Assembly: GCA_020249435.1 (NCBI GenBank)
Contig: JADCFQ010000017.1
Span: 1 to 64,000, forward strand
DNA from: Roseomonas sp.
GTDB taxonomy: Bacteria; Pseudomonadota; Alphaproteobacteria; Acetobacterales; Acetobacteraceae
Length of the DNA stretch: 64,000 nt
Direction of reading: 5' to 3'
The notes beneath the pieces are model-generated. The model was not told the DNA's origin. It ran no database searches and saw nothing but the letters and a program-made list of their open reading frames with translations. A program made the position numbers and the translations under genes. Of the stretch, positions 24,384 to 32,034 are shown one piece after another (the first letter of the stretch is position 1; each line of letters starts with the position of its first letter).

Positions 24384-25370
24384 TTAGCCCGGCTGAACAC
24401 CCACGACGCTTACCGCTTCACGCACTTTTCGGCGCTGCGTTTCGATCACCTCGGCCAGTTCCGCGCCTGATCCGTGGCGCGCGACAATGCCCGCCTGCTG
24501 CAAGCGATCCGCCATTGTCTGATCAGAAAACATTGCCGCGACGATGGCTGCTAGGCTGCTGCGTTGATTTTCCGAGATGCCCTTCCAGCCGAATAGGCCC
24601 GTGAAGGCATCGTAGCGCAGTTCCTCAAAGCCAGCCTCGGCCATGGTGGGCACATTTGGCAGCGCCGGAGCGCGCTGACTGGATGTGACAGCCAGGGCGC
24701 GGATTTTGCCTTCTCGGATACTGCCAAGCAGTGGCGTCAGGGGCAGTATTGCGAAGTGAAGACGCCCCGCAGCCAGGTCGAGCACTGCGGGCGGTGAGCC
24801 TCGGAAACCGACGAAGCTTGCCTGAAGCCCGCGACGGTGCAGAAACAATCGCATATCAAGTTCCGCGTAGCCCGGCACGGAATTCCAGTTCATTTCACCA
24901 GACCGCGCCTCCATCAGGCGGATAAGGCTGGCCAAGTCTGATGCCGGCAGGTCCCCATGCGTAACCAAACAGAGGAATTCGCTGCCGGCGATGGCAACCG
25001 GGACAAGGTCGCTATCCGGGTCGTAAGGAAGGCGACCGTTGAAAGTATAGGGCACTGTGCTTGCCATGCCGGTCGCGCCCAACAGCAGGGTTTCGCCTGC
25101 CCGCGCCGCCGCATGGGTTTGGGCGGCGAGGACGGAACCCGCGCCCGGGCGGTTGTCCACTGGAAAGGCTTGGCCGAAGCGCTGACTGAAGCCATCCGCC
25201 AGGAGCCGCGCGAGAAGGTCAATCCCAGAACCCGGCGCCCCTGAATTGATCAAGCGAACCGGCCGATCTGGCCAGGGCCGCTCGCCCTGGGCGAAAGACC
25301 GCATGGGGGCCAGCAGCAGGCCCAAGCCGCCGGCAAGCGCAGCACGCCTGTCGAATACCGTATTCATCAT
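24384..25370 (-). CDS. Bug-family (TctC-like) binding protein
   Basis: 328 residues. An N-terminal twin-arginine-like segment (DRRAALAGGLGLLLAP) precedes a mature domain beginning WPDRPVRLINSGAPGSGIDLLARLL and containing the family pocket elements (VDNRPGAGSVLAA, GTSSQRAPALPNVPTMAEAGF-type region read here as TSSQRAPALPNVPTMAEAGF). Bug proteins deliver carboxylates to TctAB transporters, but no TctA or TctB gene is near, so it is an orphan receptor or sensor. Its start overlaps the MarR stop by 4 bases (ATGA), so the MarR protein probably controls it. Confidence 0.85.
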   Translation of the reverse strand: MMNTVFDRRAALAGGLGLLLAPMRSFAQGERPWPDRPVRLINSGAPGSGIDLLARLLADGFSQRFGQAFPVDNRPGAGSVLAAQTHAAARAGETLLLGATGMASTVPYTFNGRLPYDPDSDLVPVAIAGSEFLCLVTHGDLPASDLASLIRLMEARSGEMNWNSVPGYAELDMRLFLHRRGLQASFVGFRGSPPAVLDLAAGRLHFAILPLTPLLGSIREGKIRALAVTSSQRAPALPNVPTMAEAGFEELRYDAFTGLFGWKGISENQRSSLAAIVAAMFSDQTMADRLQQAGIVARHGSGAELAEVIETQRRKVREAVSVVGVQPG

Positions 25371-25894
25371 GTTGTCTCTCCCTTTTGGTTGGCGCGTCGC
25401 GGTGGCCGCCGACCGGCCCCGGGGCGCGCAAAAACCTGATGCGAGTCAACGACCCGCGACAGCAGAAGAAGCAGGGTTTCGCCTTCCGCCTCAGACAATG
25501 GCGACAGAAGGCGCCGGGCTACGTCGCGGACCGGGCCGGCCATTTCGGCCCTTAGTGCCGCGCCGGCAGGGGTGAGCGAGAAGGCATTGGCGCGACGATC
25601 AGCCGGATTTGGTTCCCGCCGCACCAGACCGCGCGCTTCAAACAATGTCAGCGCCTGGCCGGTCGAGGTCGCGTCAATGCCGATCGCGGCCGCGAGCCAG
25701 TTGCGATCCTGGCCGGGGGTCGCGCTGATTTGCGCAATCAAGGCGACCTGCCAGGGCATCAGGCCAAAGGGGGCCAGCGCTTCGCTCTGCAGGGTTGCGG
25801 CTATCTGCCAGAAACGGCGCGCCAGGTATTGCGGGACCTGCCGATGAAGGTTCGGCACGGGCATTTCGGGGGATGCAGAGGAAGGACGCTTCAT
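25367..25894 (-). CDS. MarR-family regulator
   Basis: 175 residues from the ATG at 25894. The winged helix runs from about residue 25 to 150: PWQVALIAQISATPGQDRNWLAAAIGIDATSTGQALTLFEARGLVRREPNPADRRANAFSLTPAGAAL, with the usual wing around DRRAN. It is the first gene of a two-gene operon with the Bug protein. Two identical-type palindromes upstream (25899-25942) are placed for autoregulation, and the promoter is so close to the ATG that the message may be leaderless. Ligand unknown, perhaps the carboxylate bound by the Bug protein. Confidence 0.88.
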   Translation of the reverse strand: MKRPSSASPEMPVPNLHRQVPQYLARRFWQIAATLQSEALAPFGLMPWQVALIAQISATPGQDRNWLAAAIGIDATSTGQALTLFEARGLVRREPNPADRRANAFSLTPAGAALRAEMAGPVRDVARRLLSPLSEAEGETLLLLLSRVVDSHQVFARPGAGRRPPRRANQKGETT

Positions 25895-25898
25895 AAGC

Positions 25899-25942
25899 GA
25901 AGAATACTTCTTATAAACGGGGGCCGTCAAGAAGAATTCTTC
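25899..25942 (-). promoter_or_regulatory. Twin MarR operators and promoter
   Basis: Two copies of GAAGAATNCTTC, at 25899-25910 (centre A) and 25931-25942 (perfect EcoRI-centred palindrome), lie 32 bp apart centre to centre, three helical turns. On the minus strand TTGACG (25925-25930) and TATTCT (25901-25906, spacing 18) fall against or within them, so binding would block RNA polymerase. Confidence 0.6.
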
Positions 25943-26069
25943 GCAAATTTTGTTTCTCGTGAGGTTCGTTGGGATATGGCGTGTTTAAAGGCGGCCAAGG
26001 GGTAGCGGATGGAGGCGCTTCGATGACGCGTTTAAGGCTGGGGCGCCTGGGGTAAGGGTTGGAAAAGCT

Positions 26070-26096
26070 TTGACAACGGTGCTACCTGGTATTACC
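26070..26096 (+). promoter_or_regulatory. Toxin-antitoxin promoter/operator candidate
   Basis: TTGACA at 26070-26075 is followed by two adjacent boxes of the form GGTNNTACC (26078-26086 and 26088-26096), the second nested in the palindrome TGGTATTACCA. They end 8 bp before the antitoxin ATG, fitting autorepression by the antitoxin. The -10 is unclear. Confidence 0.4.
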
Positions 26097-26104
26097 AAAG
26101 AGCC

Positions 26105-26380
26105 ATGACAGTGAAGTCTTCCATCTCGCTCGCCGATGAACAGCACGCCTTCGCCAAGACGCTGGTTGATGCCGGGCGGTTCCCGAGCATGAGTGCCGTG
26201 TTGCAGCAAGGGGTCGAACTTTTGCGCCAGCAAATGGAAGCTGAGGCCTTGGAGCGTGCGGCGCTCGCGGAAGTGCTGAAGCAACGGCGCGCGGGCAGGT
26301 TCATCGCTGGCGACAAGATGGATGAGCGCATCGCGGCGATGCTGGCCCGCAAGCGCCAGGCCCATGCCGCACAGGATTGA
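26105..26380 (+). CDS. ParD/CopG-like antitoxin
   Basis: 91 residues. The N-terminal half (KSSISLADEQHAFAKTLVDAGRFPSMSAVLQQGVELLRQQME) is a ribbon-helix-helix domain of the ParD type, with the typical GRFPSxSAVLQ segment; the C-terminal half is a charged helix that should wrap the toxin. It forms a type II pair with the overlapping ParE-like gene (17-base overlap). Expected to bind its own operator and neutralise the toxin. Confidence 0.85.
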   Translation: MTVKSSISLADEQHAFAKTLVDAGRFPSMSAVLQQGVELLRQQMEAEALERAALAEVLKQRRAGRFIAGDKMDERIAAMLARKRQAHAAQD

Positions 26381-26729
26381 ATTCGCCGAAGCCTCTGAGC
26401 GTGATCTTGAACTGATTTTCGATCATCTGTTCGAAAGCTATCTTGGCTTCGGCGAAAGCACTGTCCATGCCTTGGATCATGCGGCAGAGCGCATCATGCA
26501 TATTCGCGCTGCCGCTGAAGGCCTAACGCTATTTCCCGAACGTGGCACGGCGCGTAGCGATATCCTGCCCGGTCTTCGTTTCATGGTGATGGATCGCGCA
26601 ATCTATTGGTATGATGTTGATGACGAAGCGAAGGCGGTCCGGGTGCTCGGGATATTCTTCGGCGGGCAGGATCATATTCGCCGCATGCTGATCCGGCTTT
26701 TGGGGCCAGAATCCTCCGGCATCACGTAA
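26364..26729 (+). CDS. ParE/RelE-family toxin
   Basis: 121 residues of the ParE-RelE fold: HRIEFAEASERDLELIFDHLFES at the N-terminus, a helical pair with FGESTVHALDHAAERIMHI, the FPERGTARSDILPGLRFMVMDRAIYWYDVD core and a final VRVLGIFFGGQDHIRRM strand-helix. These are standard elements of ParE toxins, which poison DNA gyrase. The ATG at 26364 overlaps the antitoxin gene. The last 8 bases overlap the convergent TauE-like gene. Confidence 0.85.
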   Translation: MPHRIEFAEASERDLELIFDHLFESYLGFGESTVHALDHAAERIMHIRAAAEGLTLFPERGTARSDILPGLRFMVMDRAIYWYDVDDEAKAVRVLGIFFGGQDHIRRMLIRLLGPESSGIT

Positions 26730-27552
26730 AGATTGACCAAAACATTCGCGCGCTTGTGATTGCCAGAAACACCGCGAAGGCGCGCTTCAGCACCAAGGGC
26801 GGGATGCTATGCGCAAGCTTCACGCCCCAAGGGGTTGCGATGATGGAGGTGGGTGCAATCAGCGCAAAGCCGATCAGGCTGACATAGCCGAGTGAGAAGG
26901 GCGGCACGCGCGGATCGCTCCAGCCGCCCCAGATCAGGCCAATAGTGGCTGGAATGGCGATAATCACCCCAAAGGCCGATGCGGTCGCGACCGCGGCGCG
27001 GATGGGGTAGCCAAGCAGGGACAGCAAAGGCACGCCAAGCGTGCCGCCGCCAATCCCCATCATGGCGCTGACCGAACCAATACCCAAACCAAGCGCCGCG
27101 CGCGGCGCGCCCTCCGGCACACGATCGGTCAATTTGAAGTCAAGCCCGGTGAAGCCCATGTTGAAGGCAACCAGCAGGGCAACGAGGGCGAAGATCGCTG
27201 TCTGCCCTTCTCCCCGCACATAAACCGCGAGCAGCGTGCCCACCAAAACGCCGGCCAACATGCTCGGCCAGATGGAGCGCAGCAGCGCCATATCCATCGC
27301 CCCCGTCGCGCTGTGCTTGCGCGCCGATTGGATCGAGGTTGGGATAATGGTGGCGAGTGAGGTCGCGACGGCAACCTTCATCTGCACCGCCTCAGGAATG
27401 CCAAAGAGCGGAAAAACATTGAACAGCAGCGGCACAATCACGATGCCACCACCAACGCCAAGCAAGCCCGCGAGCGTGCCGGAAACCAGACCGGTTGCTG
27501 CCATGGCCAAAGCCAGGGCGCCGAGCCAAAGCGGATCGTTCAAGTAATTCAT
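26722..27552 (-). CDS. TauE/SafE (TSUP) family anion exporter
   Basis: 276 residues with about eight hydrophobic helices. The two family repeats are clear: GTLAGLLGVGGGIVIVPLLFNVFP near residue 25 and IGSVSAMMGIGGGTLGVPLLSLLGYP near residue 165. TSUP proteins move sulfite, sulfoacetate or other organosulfur/carboxylate anions across the inner membrane. No sulfur-metabolism gene is next to it, so the substrate is open. Stands alone, convergent with the toxin gene. Confidence 0.9.
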   Translation of the reverse strand: MNYLNDPLWLGALALAMAATGLVSGTLAGLLGVGGGIVIVPLLFNVFPLFGIPEAVQMKVAVATSLATIIPTSIQSARKHSATGAMDMALLRSIWPSMLAGVLVGTLLAVYVRGEGQTAIFALVALLVAFNMGFTGLDFKLTDRVPEGAPRAALGLGIGSVSAMMGIGGGTLGVPLLSLLGYPIRAAVATASAFGVIIAIPATIGLIWGGWSDPRVPPFSLGYVSLIGFALIAPTSIIATPWGVKLAHSIPPLVLKRAFAVFLAITSARMFWSIFT

Positions 27553-27652
27553 CTTTTGTCCTTAGTGGCGCTGTGCCGTCCTCAAGCGGCGTGGCATAAA
27601 GCGCCCTGGCTTGCGCGTCACCCCATGGGGGCGCGCCAAGGGGATGTTTTCA

Positions 27653-28354
27653 ATGGCTGATGCGCGAATCCTTGGCGTTTTGGGCGGCATGGGGCCGCTC
27701 GCGAGTGCATGTTTCATGCAGCGCCTGACGCTACTGACGCCGGCAGAGCGTGATCAGGACCATATCCCGACCATCCTGTGGTCTGACCCGCGCGTGCCGG
27801 ACCGCACGGCAGCGCGGGTCGCCGGCGGGGAAGACCCCTTGCCCGCGCTGGTGCGCGGCATTCGCGGCTTGGAAGCCGCCGGCTGTAGCGCCATCGCCAT
27901 TCCCTGCAATACCGCCCATGGCTGGTATGATGGCATGCGTGCCGCAACGAAGCTGCCTATTCTGCATATTGTGGATGCGGCGGGCGCGGAATTGCAGCGG
28001 TTTGGCGTTGCGGGCGGGCGCATTGGCGTGATGGGCACGGCGGGCACCCTCGCGATGCGGCTTTATCAGCAAAGGCTGGATGGGCTCGGCTATGAATGCC
28101 TGACGCCGAACGAGGCCGAAATGCAAAGCCGCGTGACGCCAGCGATTACGGCGGTGAAGGCAAATAAACTGGTGGAAGCCTATGAACCGCTCGCGGAAGT
28201 GGCGCGCAGCCTGATGGCGCGGGGTGCGAAGGCGGTGGTGCTGGGGTGTACGGAAATACCGCTTGGCATTGCGGCGGGGCCGGCGCTGCCCTTTCCGGTG
28301 GCGGATACGATTGATGCGCTGGCGCGGGCGGCGATTGGCTGGGCGAAACCGTAA
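27653..28354 (+). CDS. Aspartate/glutamate racemase
   Basis: 233 residues from the ATG at 27653, with AAGGGG eight bases before. The two catalytic cysteines sit in the textbook motifs AIPCNTAHGWYD (near residue 83) and VVLGCTEIPLGI (near residue 193), and the opening ILGVLGGMGPLASACFMQRL is typical of aspartate racemase. It interconverts L- and D-aspartate or related substrates. The protein is complete. An upstream in-frame ATG (27611) is less likely. It stands between the TSUP and PfkB genes and could feed D-amino-acid metabolism. Confidence 0.9.
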   Translation: MADARILGVLGGMGPLASACFMQRLTLLTPAERDQDHIPTILWSDPRVPDRTAARVAGGEDPLPALVRGIRGLEAAGCSAIAIPCNTAHGWYDGMRAATKLPILHIVDAAGAELQRFGVAGGRIGVMGTAGTLAMRLYQQRLDGLGYECLTPNEAEMQSRVTPAITAVKANKLVEAYEPLAEVARSLMARGAKAVVLGCTEIPLGIAAGPALPFPVADTIDALARAAIGWAKP

Positions 28355-28358
28355 CGCG

Positions 28359-29270
28359 TCACTTCCCCGCCAACATCGCCTCCACCATCGCACGATAGGG
28401 CGTGGTGCCATCGCGTGCGCGCAAGGCGCCCGCCGCTGAGGCGAAACGCAGCGCGGCATCCAGCCCCATGCCCTCTGCCATCGCCAAGGCATAGGCGCCG
28501 TGGAACACATCGCCCGCGCCGGTGGTATTGGTGGCCTCCACCGGAAAAGCCGGGATTTCCTGCGGCGCGGCCATGCCGGGGGCCAGCCATAGCGTGCCTT
28601 TCTCCCCGCGCGTCACGGCAGCGAGCTTGACGGGGCCTGAGGCCAAGGCGCGGCGCAGCCCTTCTTCCGGCGCGCAACCGGGTGCGAAATTCTGCAAGCC
28701 GGTGACGGAGAAAATCGCGTGATCCACGCGCGGCACCAAATCCACCAGAATGCGCGTTTCGCTTTTCTCGCCATCCAACACTATGGGAATGCCAAGCCGT
28801 CGCGCCTCGGCAGCGGCGGCGGCGACACCTTCGGGCCAGCGCGGATCGCAGCATAAGGCACCGGCACCGACCAGCGTTTCCAGGGGCAGCCAGGCAGGGT
28901 CTATCCCCACATCAGCGCCGCGAAAGCCGATAATGGTGCGCTCCCCGTGGCGGTCCACCAACACGGCGGAAACCGGGCTCCGCCCACCCGCCACGCGCTT
29001 GAGGCCGGCAGTGTTCACGCCATCCGCTTCCAGGGCAGCGGCGAGCAAGGGCGCGTTCAAATCATCGCCAACCCGGCCCCAGAAATCCGCGCGACCACCA
29101 AGGCGCGTGACCGCAATCGCCGCATTGGCCGCCATGCCGCCGGCATTCAGCACATAGGATCGGGCGGCGATTTTCGCGGGCGGTTGGGGTATATCCTCCA
29201 CCCGGAACACATGATCGGCGACGACATTGCCAAGGCAGACGACACGCGGCGGAGAAAGGGGGGCGGCCAT
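28359..29270 (-). CDS. PfkB-family carbohydrate kinase
   Basis: 303 residues. The N-terminal signature region NAGGMAANAAIAVTRLGGRADFWGRVGDD and the C-terminal NTTGAGDVFHGAYALAMAEG, with the anion hole GAGD and catalytic Asp, define a PfkB/ribokinase-type kinase. The closest overall look is KDG kinase, ribokinase or sulfofructose-kinase-like enzymes, but the sugar cannot be told. The ATG at 29270 overlaps the divergent RluA-type start within three bases. Its end is 4 bp from the end of the convergent racemase gene. Confidence 0.9.
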   Translation of the reverse strand: MAAPLSPPRVVCLGNVVADHVFRVEDIPQPPAKIAARSYVLNAGGMAANAAIAVTRLGGRADFWGRVGDDLNAPLLAAALEADGVNTAGLKRVAGGRSPVSAVLVDRHGERTIIGFRGADVGIDPAWLPLETLVGAGALCCDPRWPEGVAAAAAEARRLGIPIVLDGEKSETRILVDLVPRVDHAIFSVTGLQNFAPGCAPEEGLRRALASGPVKLAAVTRGEKGTLWLAPGMAAPQEIPAFPVEATNTTGAGDVFHGAYALAMAEGMGLDAALRFASAAGALRARDGTTPYRAMVEAMLAGK

Positions 29271-29976
29271 GATGGGGCAAAGCCTGTCACGGCAAGCCCG
29301 GTTTGGCCAAGTGCCAAATGAAATCGCGTCCCGCATCCTGCTGCTGCGCGATGATGCGCTGGTGCTGAACAAGCCGGCGGGGCTTGCGACACATCGCGGG
29401 CCGCGCGGTGGGGCTTCGGTGGAAGATTGGTTGCCCGCTTTGCAAATGGGCAGGCGCCATCTGCCACAACCAGCGCATCGGTTGGATCAGGATACGGCGG
29501 GCTGCCTGGTGCTGGGGCGCACCAAACCGGCCTTGGCGACGCTTGGCGCCATTTTCGCCAAGGGCTCGGCAGCGAAGACCTATTGGGCGGTGGTGCAGGG
29601 CGGCCCGTTGGAGGATGTGGGGGAGATCGCCTTGCCGATCCGCAAGATCAGTTCTCGCGCCCAGGGGTGGCGGATGGAAGCCCATGCGGATGGGCTGGCT
29701 TCACTGACACGTTGGCGCTGCCTGGGGCGCGGTGCTGGCATGGCCTGGCTGGAATTGGCGCCGGAGACCGGGCGGACGCATCAGTTGCGCGTGCATTGCG
29801 CGGCGATGGGCTGGCCGATTTTGAGTGATGCGCTTTACGGCGCTGGCGGGGCGGGCGGCTTGCATTTGCTGGCGCGGGCGATTGCGCTGCCGCTTGAGCC
29901 ACCCTTGCAGGCGGAAGCGCCGCCGCCGCCGCATATGGAAGGCGCGTTGCGGGAATGTGGCTGGCAAGGCGGATGA
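29269..29976 (+). CDS. RluA-family pseudouridine synthase
   Basis: 235 residues. The catalytic Asp is in the motif HRLDQDTAGCLVLG near residue 80, followed by KTYWAVVQG and the C-terminal ETGRTHQLRVHCAAMGWPILSDALYG, the standard RluA set. It isomerises uridine in rRNA or tRNA. An N-terminal S4 domain is absent, as in RluA/RluC-like short forms. Two ATG codons (29269 and 29272) abut the start of the divergent PfkB gene. Its last codons are duplicated as part of a direct repeat at 31023. Confidence 0.9.
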   Translation: MMGQSLSRQARFGQVPNEIASRILLLRDDALVLNKPAGLATHRGPRGGASVEDWLPALQMGRRHLPQPAHRLDQDTAGCLVLGRTKPALATLGAIFAKGSAAKTYWAVVQGGPLEDVGEIALPIRKISSRAQGWRMEAHADGLASLTRWRCLGRGAGMAWLELAPETGRTHQLRVHCAAMGWPILSDALYGAGGAGGLHLLARAIALPLEPPLQAEAPPPPHMEGALRECGWQGG

Positions 29977-29990
29977 AAGCGGTTAGGCTG
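29959..29990 (+). repeat. Direct repeat, left copy
   Basis: 32 bp covering the last codons and stop of the pseudouridine synthase gene; it matches 31023-31054 with two mismatches. The pair flanks an AT-rich gene, separated by 1064 bp. Confidence 0.8.
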
Positions 29991-30015
29991 GGTTTGCTGA
30001 CGGGAGAAAACCATC

Positions 30016-30948
30016 ATGCCGTTGCGCGGACAGGTCATGGTTAGGGCGGCGGGGGCCGGGGCTTTGCCTTTGAGCAGGCAATCCTGCGCCGAAGTTGAAC
30101 CGAAGGGTTCGGGTGCGCGGAGGCTGTTACCCAAGCTGTGGTTTTATTTTGTCCTGCTTGCCGGCTTATTTTGTTTCGGTCTCGCCCGGGCGGAGGGTTC
30201 GCGCATGCCGCAACCAAATTGGGAAGCCTGTCGTGCCATGTCCGGAGTTGCGGCCATATTGGAGGAGCATCCTCGCCCGGAACATGCCGTGTTGGAAGTT
30301 CCGGTCAATATTGCGGTTTACGCATTAGAATGGTCCAATGCGCAAAAACCACTTCGTGTGCTGACACTCCCAGAAGGTCCTAGAAACAGTGATGTCGTCT
30401 CGCAGGAAATCCTGGATTATGTCGAACAGGGAATAGTCTCTAGCTCCTTCCGTGTTTTTATAGATTCTCCATCAATCGACCCAAAATTGTGGCCACGCAT
30501 AAGCCTGACTCTTGCCCCTCCTATTCATTCGATGCTGCCAGATAATGATATTTGGTTTGGTCGTCATTTGTTTCTTTTGTACAACAAGGACGGTCGTGTT
30601 CTTGTGGAGGAGACCAGGGGGCGTTATGAATTCGGGTGTTTCGATCGAAGGCCGTCGGGTGCGCCTGTTGTATGGACCCCCGTGCGTGAGCAACCCGATA
30701 TTTTTTGGTTTGCCGCATCGCGTAACGATGCCGCAGATGGAACCGGTATTCGCATTAGTTGTCGTGATATCGTTCCCATTATGGGTGCACCGCTGCCTCA
30801 TCCAACCATGTCTTGCAACCTCTACCTCACCGGGCCTTTGCACCGGATCTATGTGAGCATTGGTTCACCCAGCACCGAAGCCTTGGTGCGGGGCCTTCGC
30901 TGGCTTCGCGCCGCTTTCCCAAATTTCTGGCCGCCTGGATATTTGTGA
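30016..30948 (+). CDS. Orphan exported protein, AT-rich gene
   Basis: 310 residues, unrecognised. A hydrophobic segment (LWFYFVLLAGLFCFGLARA, near residues 41-59) ending ARA-EG looks like a signal peptide preceded by about 40 residues that are probably not native, so the true start may be an internal codon that I cannot fix. The mature part has several Cys (EACRAM, FGCFDRR, ISCRD, MSCNLY), suggesting disulfides in the periplasm. Base composition from about 30200 to 30800 is clearly more AT-rich than anything nearby, and the gene is bracketed by 32-bp direct repeats, signs of transfer. No function assigned. Confidence 0.6.
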   Translation: MPLRGQVMVRAAGAGALPLSRQSCAEVEPKGSGARRLLPKLWFYFVLLAGLFCFGLARAEGSRMPQPNWEACRAMSGVAAILEEHPRPEHAVLEVPVNIAVYALEWSNAQKPLRVLTLPEGPRNSDVVSQEILDYVEQGIVSSSFRVFIDSPSIDPKLWPRISLTLAPPIHSMLPDNDIWFGRHLFLLYNKDGRVLVEETRGRYEFGCFDRRPSGAPVVWTPVREQPDIFWFAASRNDAADGTGIRISCRDIVPIMGAPLPHPTMSCNLYLTGPLHRIYVSIGSPSTEALVRGLRWLRAAFPNFWPPGYL

Positions 30949-31022
30949 TGGGCCTTGGTCGCCTCGCTACGATTGGCGGAGGGCATGGGGCTGCGCCCAT
31001 CGGCACGCGCCCCAGCTGCGCA

Positions 31023-31054
31023 GGCTGGCAAGGCGGGTGAAAGTGGTTAGGCTG
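31023..31054 (+). repeat. Direct repeat, right copy
   Basis: Second copy of the 32-bp repeat at 29959-29990, ending 27 bp before the Bug gene. It retains the same in-frame codons (GWQGG-stop) as the end of the pseudouridine synthase gene. Confidence 0.8.
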
Positions 31055-31081
31055 CCCGCCAAGAATGGGGGGACGACCAAC

Positions 31082-32032
31082 ATGGTATCTCGCAGACACA
31101 TCATCACTGGCGCGGCGGGCTTGGCCGCTTTGGGCAGCGCCGCGCCGGCGCGGGCTTGGGAACCATCGCGGCCCATTCAATTGATTGTCGGCTTCGCGCC
31201 AGGCGGCGGCGCGGATTTGGCAGCGCGCGCGATTGCCGAGGCCTCATCGCGCTTTTTCCCAACCCCGATTGTGGTGATGAATCGCCCCGGCGCGGGCGGG
31301 GCGATTGCCGCGCAGCAAGTGGCGGGCATGGCGCCGGATGGGCTCAATCTGCTCGTCGGCGGCGGGAGTGAGAGCATCGCCCTGCCGGCCTTTCGTGAAC
31401 TTCCCTACGATCCCAAAAAATCCTTCCGCGCCATTATTCGCATCACACGCCAGCCGCTGCTGATTGTCGCGCGGCGCGGCGGGCGCTTCGCTGATTTGCA
31501 GAGTGTGATTGAAGCGGCGAAGCGCGCACCGGGAGCGATCCCGCATGCCTCATCAGGGCAGGGTTCGATTTATCATGCGGTGTTTGTGTTGCTGTCACGC
31601 GCGGCGAATATCGAATTGCTGCATGTGCCCTTCACGGGTGGCGCGCCAAGCTTGCAGGCACTGATGGCGAATACGGTGGAATTGGCAGTGCTGGCGCCGG
31701 AAGAAATGGCGGGGCTTGCCAATGCAGGTGAAATCCGCCCGCTCGCGGTGGCCTCGGCTGCGCGCATACCTGGCTACCCGGATGTGCCGACGCTGCGCGA
31801 ATTGGGCTTTGATGTGGTGATTGAAAACATGAAGGGGCTGAATGCGCCGGCGGGTCTGCCGGATGAGATTTATACCAGCCTGCATGATCGCTTCCGCCAG
31901 GGCATGCAGGCGCCGGCCTGGAAAACCTTTCTGGAACGTACCGGCGCGATGGATGGCTACCTTGATGGGCCAGGCTTTCAGCGCGCCATGGATGATGTGC
32001 TGGATGCGCTGCGCGCTGCCTTGGCCAGATAA
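31082..32032 (+). CDS. Bug-family (TctC-like) binding protein
   Basis: 316 residues from the ATG at 31082. A Tat-like leader (SRRHIITGAAGLAALGSAAPARA) is followed by the mature motif PIQLIVGFAPGGGADLAARA, VMNRPGAGGAIAAQQVA, and GEIRPLAVASAARIPGYPDVPTLRELGFD, all typical of the family. It should bind a carboxylate in the periplasm. No membrane components are near. Its upstream region ends at the right-hand direct repeat, so its original promoter may have been shared with the pseudouridine synthase gene before the insertion. Confidence 0.87.
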   Translation: MVSRRHIITGAAGLAALGSAAPARAWEPSRPIQLIVGFAPGGGADLAARAIAEASSRFFPTPIVVMNRPGAGGAIAAQQVAGMAPDGLNLLVGGGSESIALPAFRELPYDPKKSFRAIIRITRQPLLIVARRGGRFADLQSVIEAAKRAPGAIPHASSGQGSIYHAVFVLLSRAANIELLHVPFTGGAPSLQALMANTVELAVLAPEEMAGLANAGEIRPLAVASAARIPGYPDVPTLRELGFDVVIENMKGLNAPAGLPDEIYTSLHDRFRQGMQAPAWKTFLERTGAMDGYLDGPGFQRAMDDVLDALRAALAR

Positions 32033-32034
32033 GC

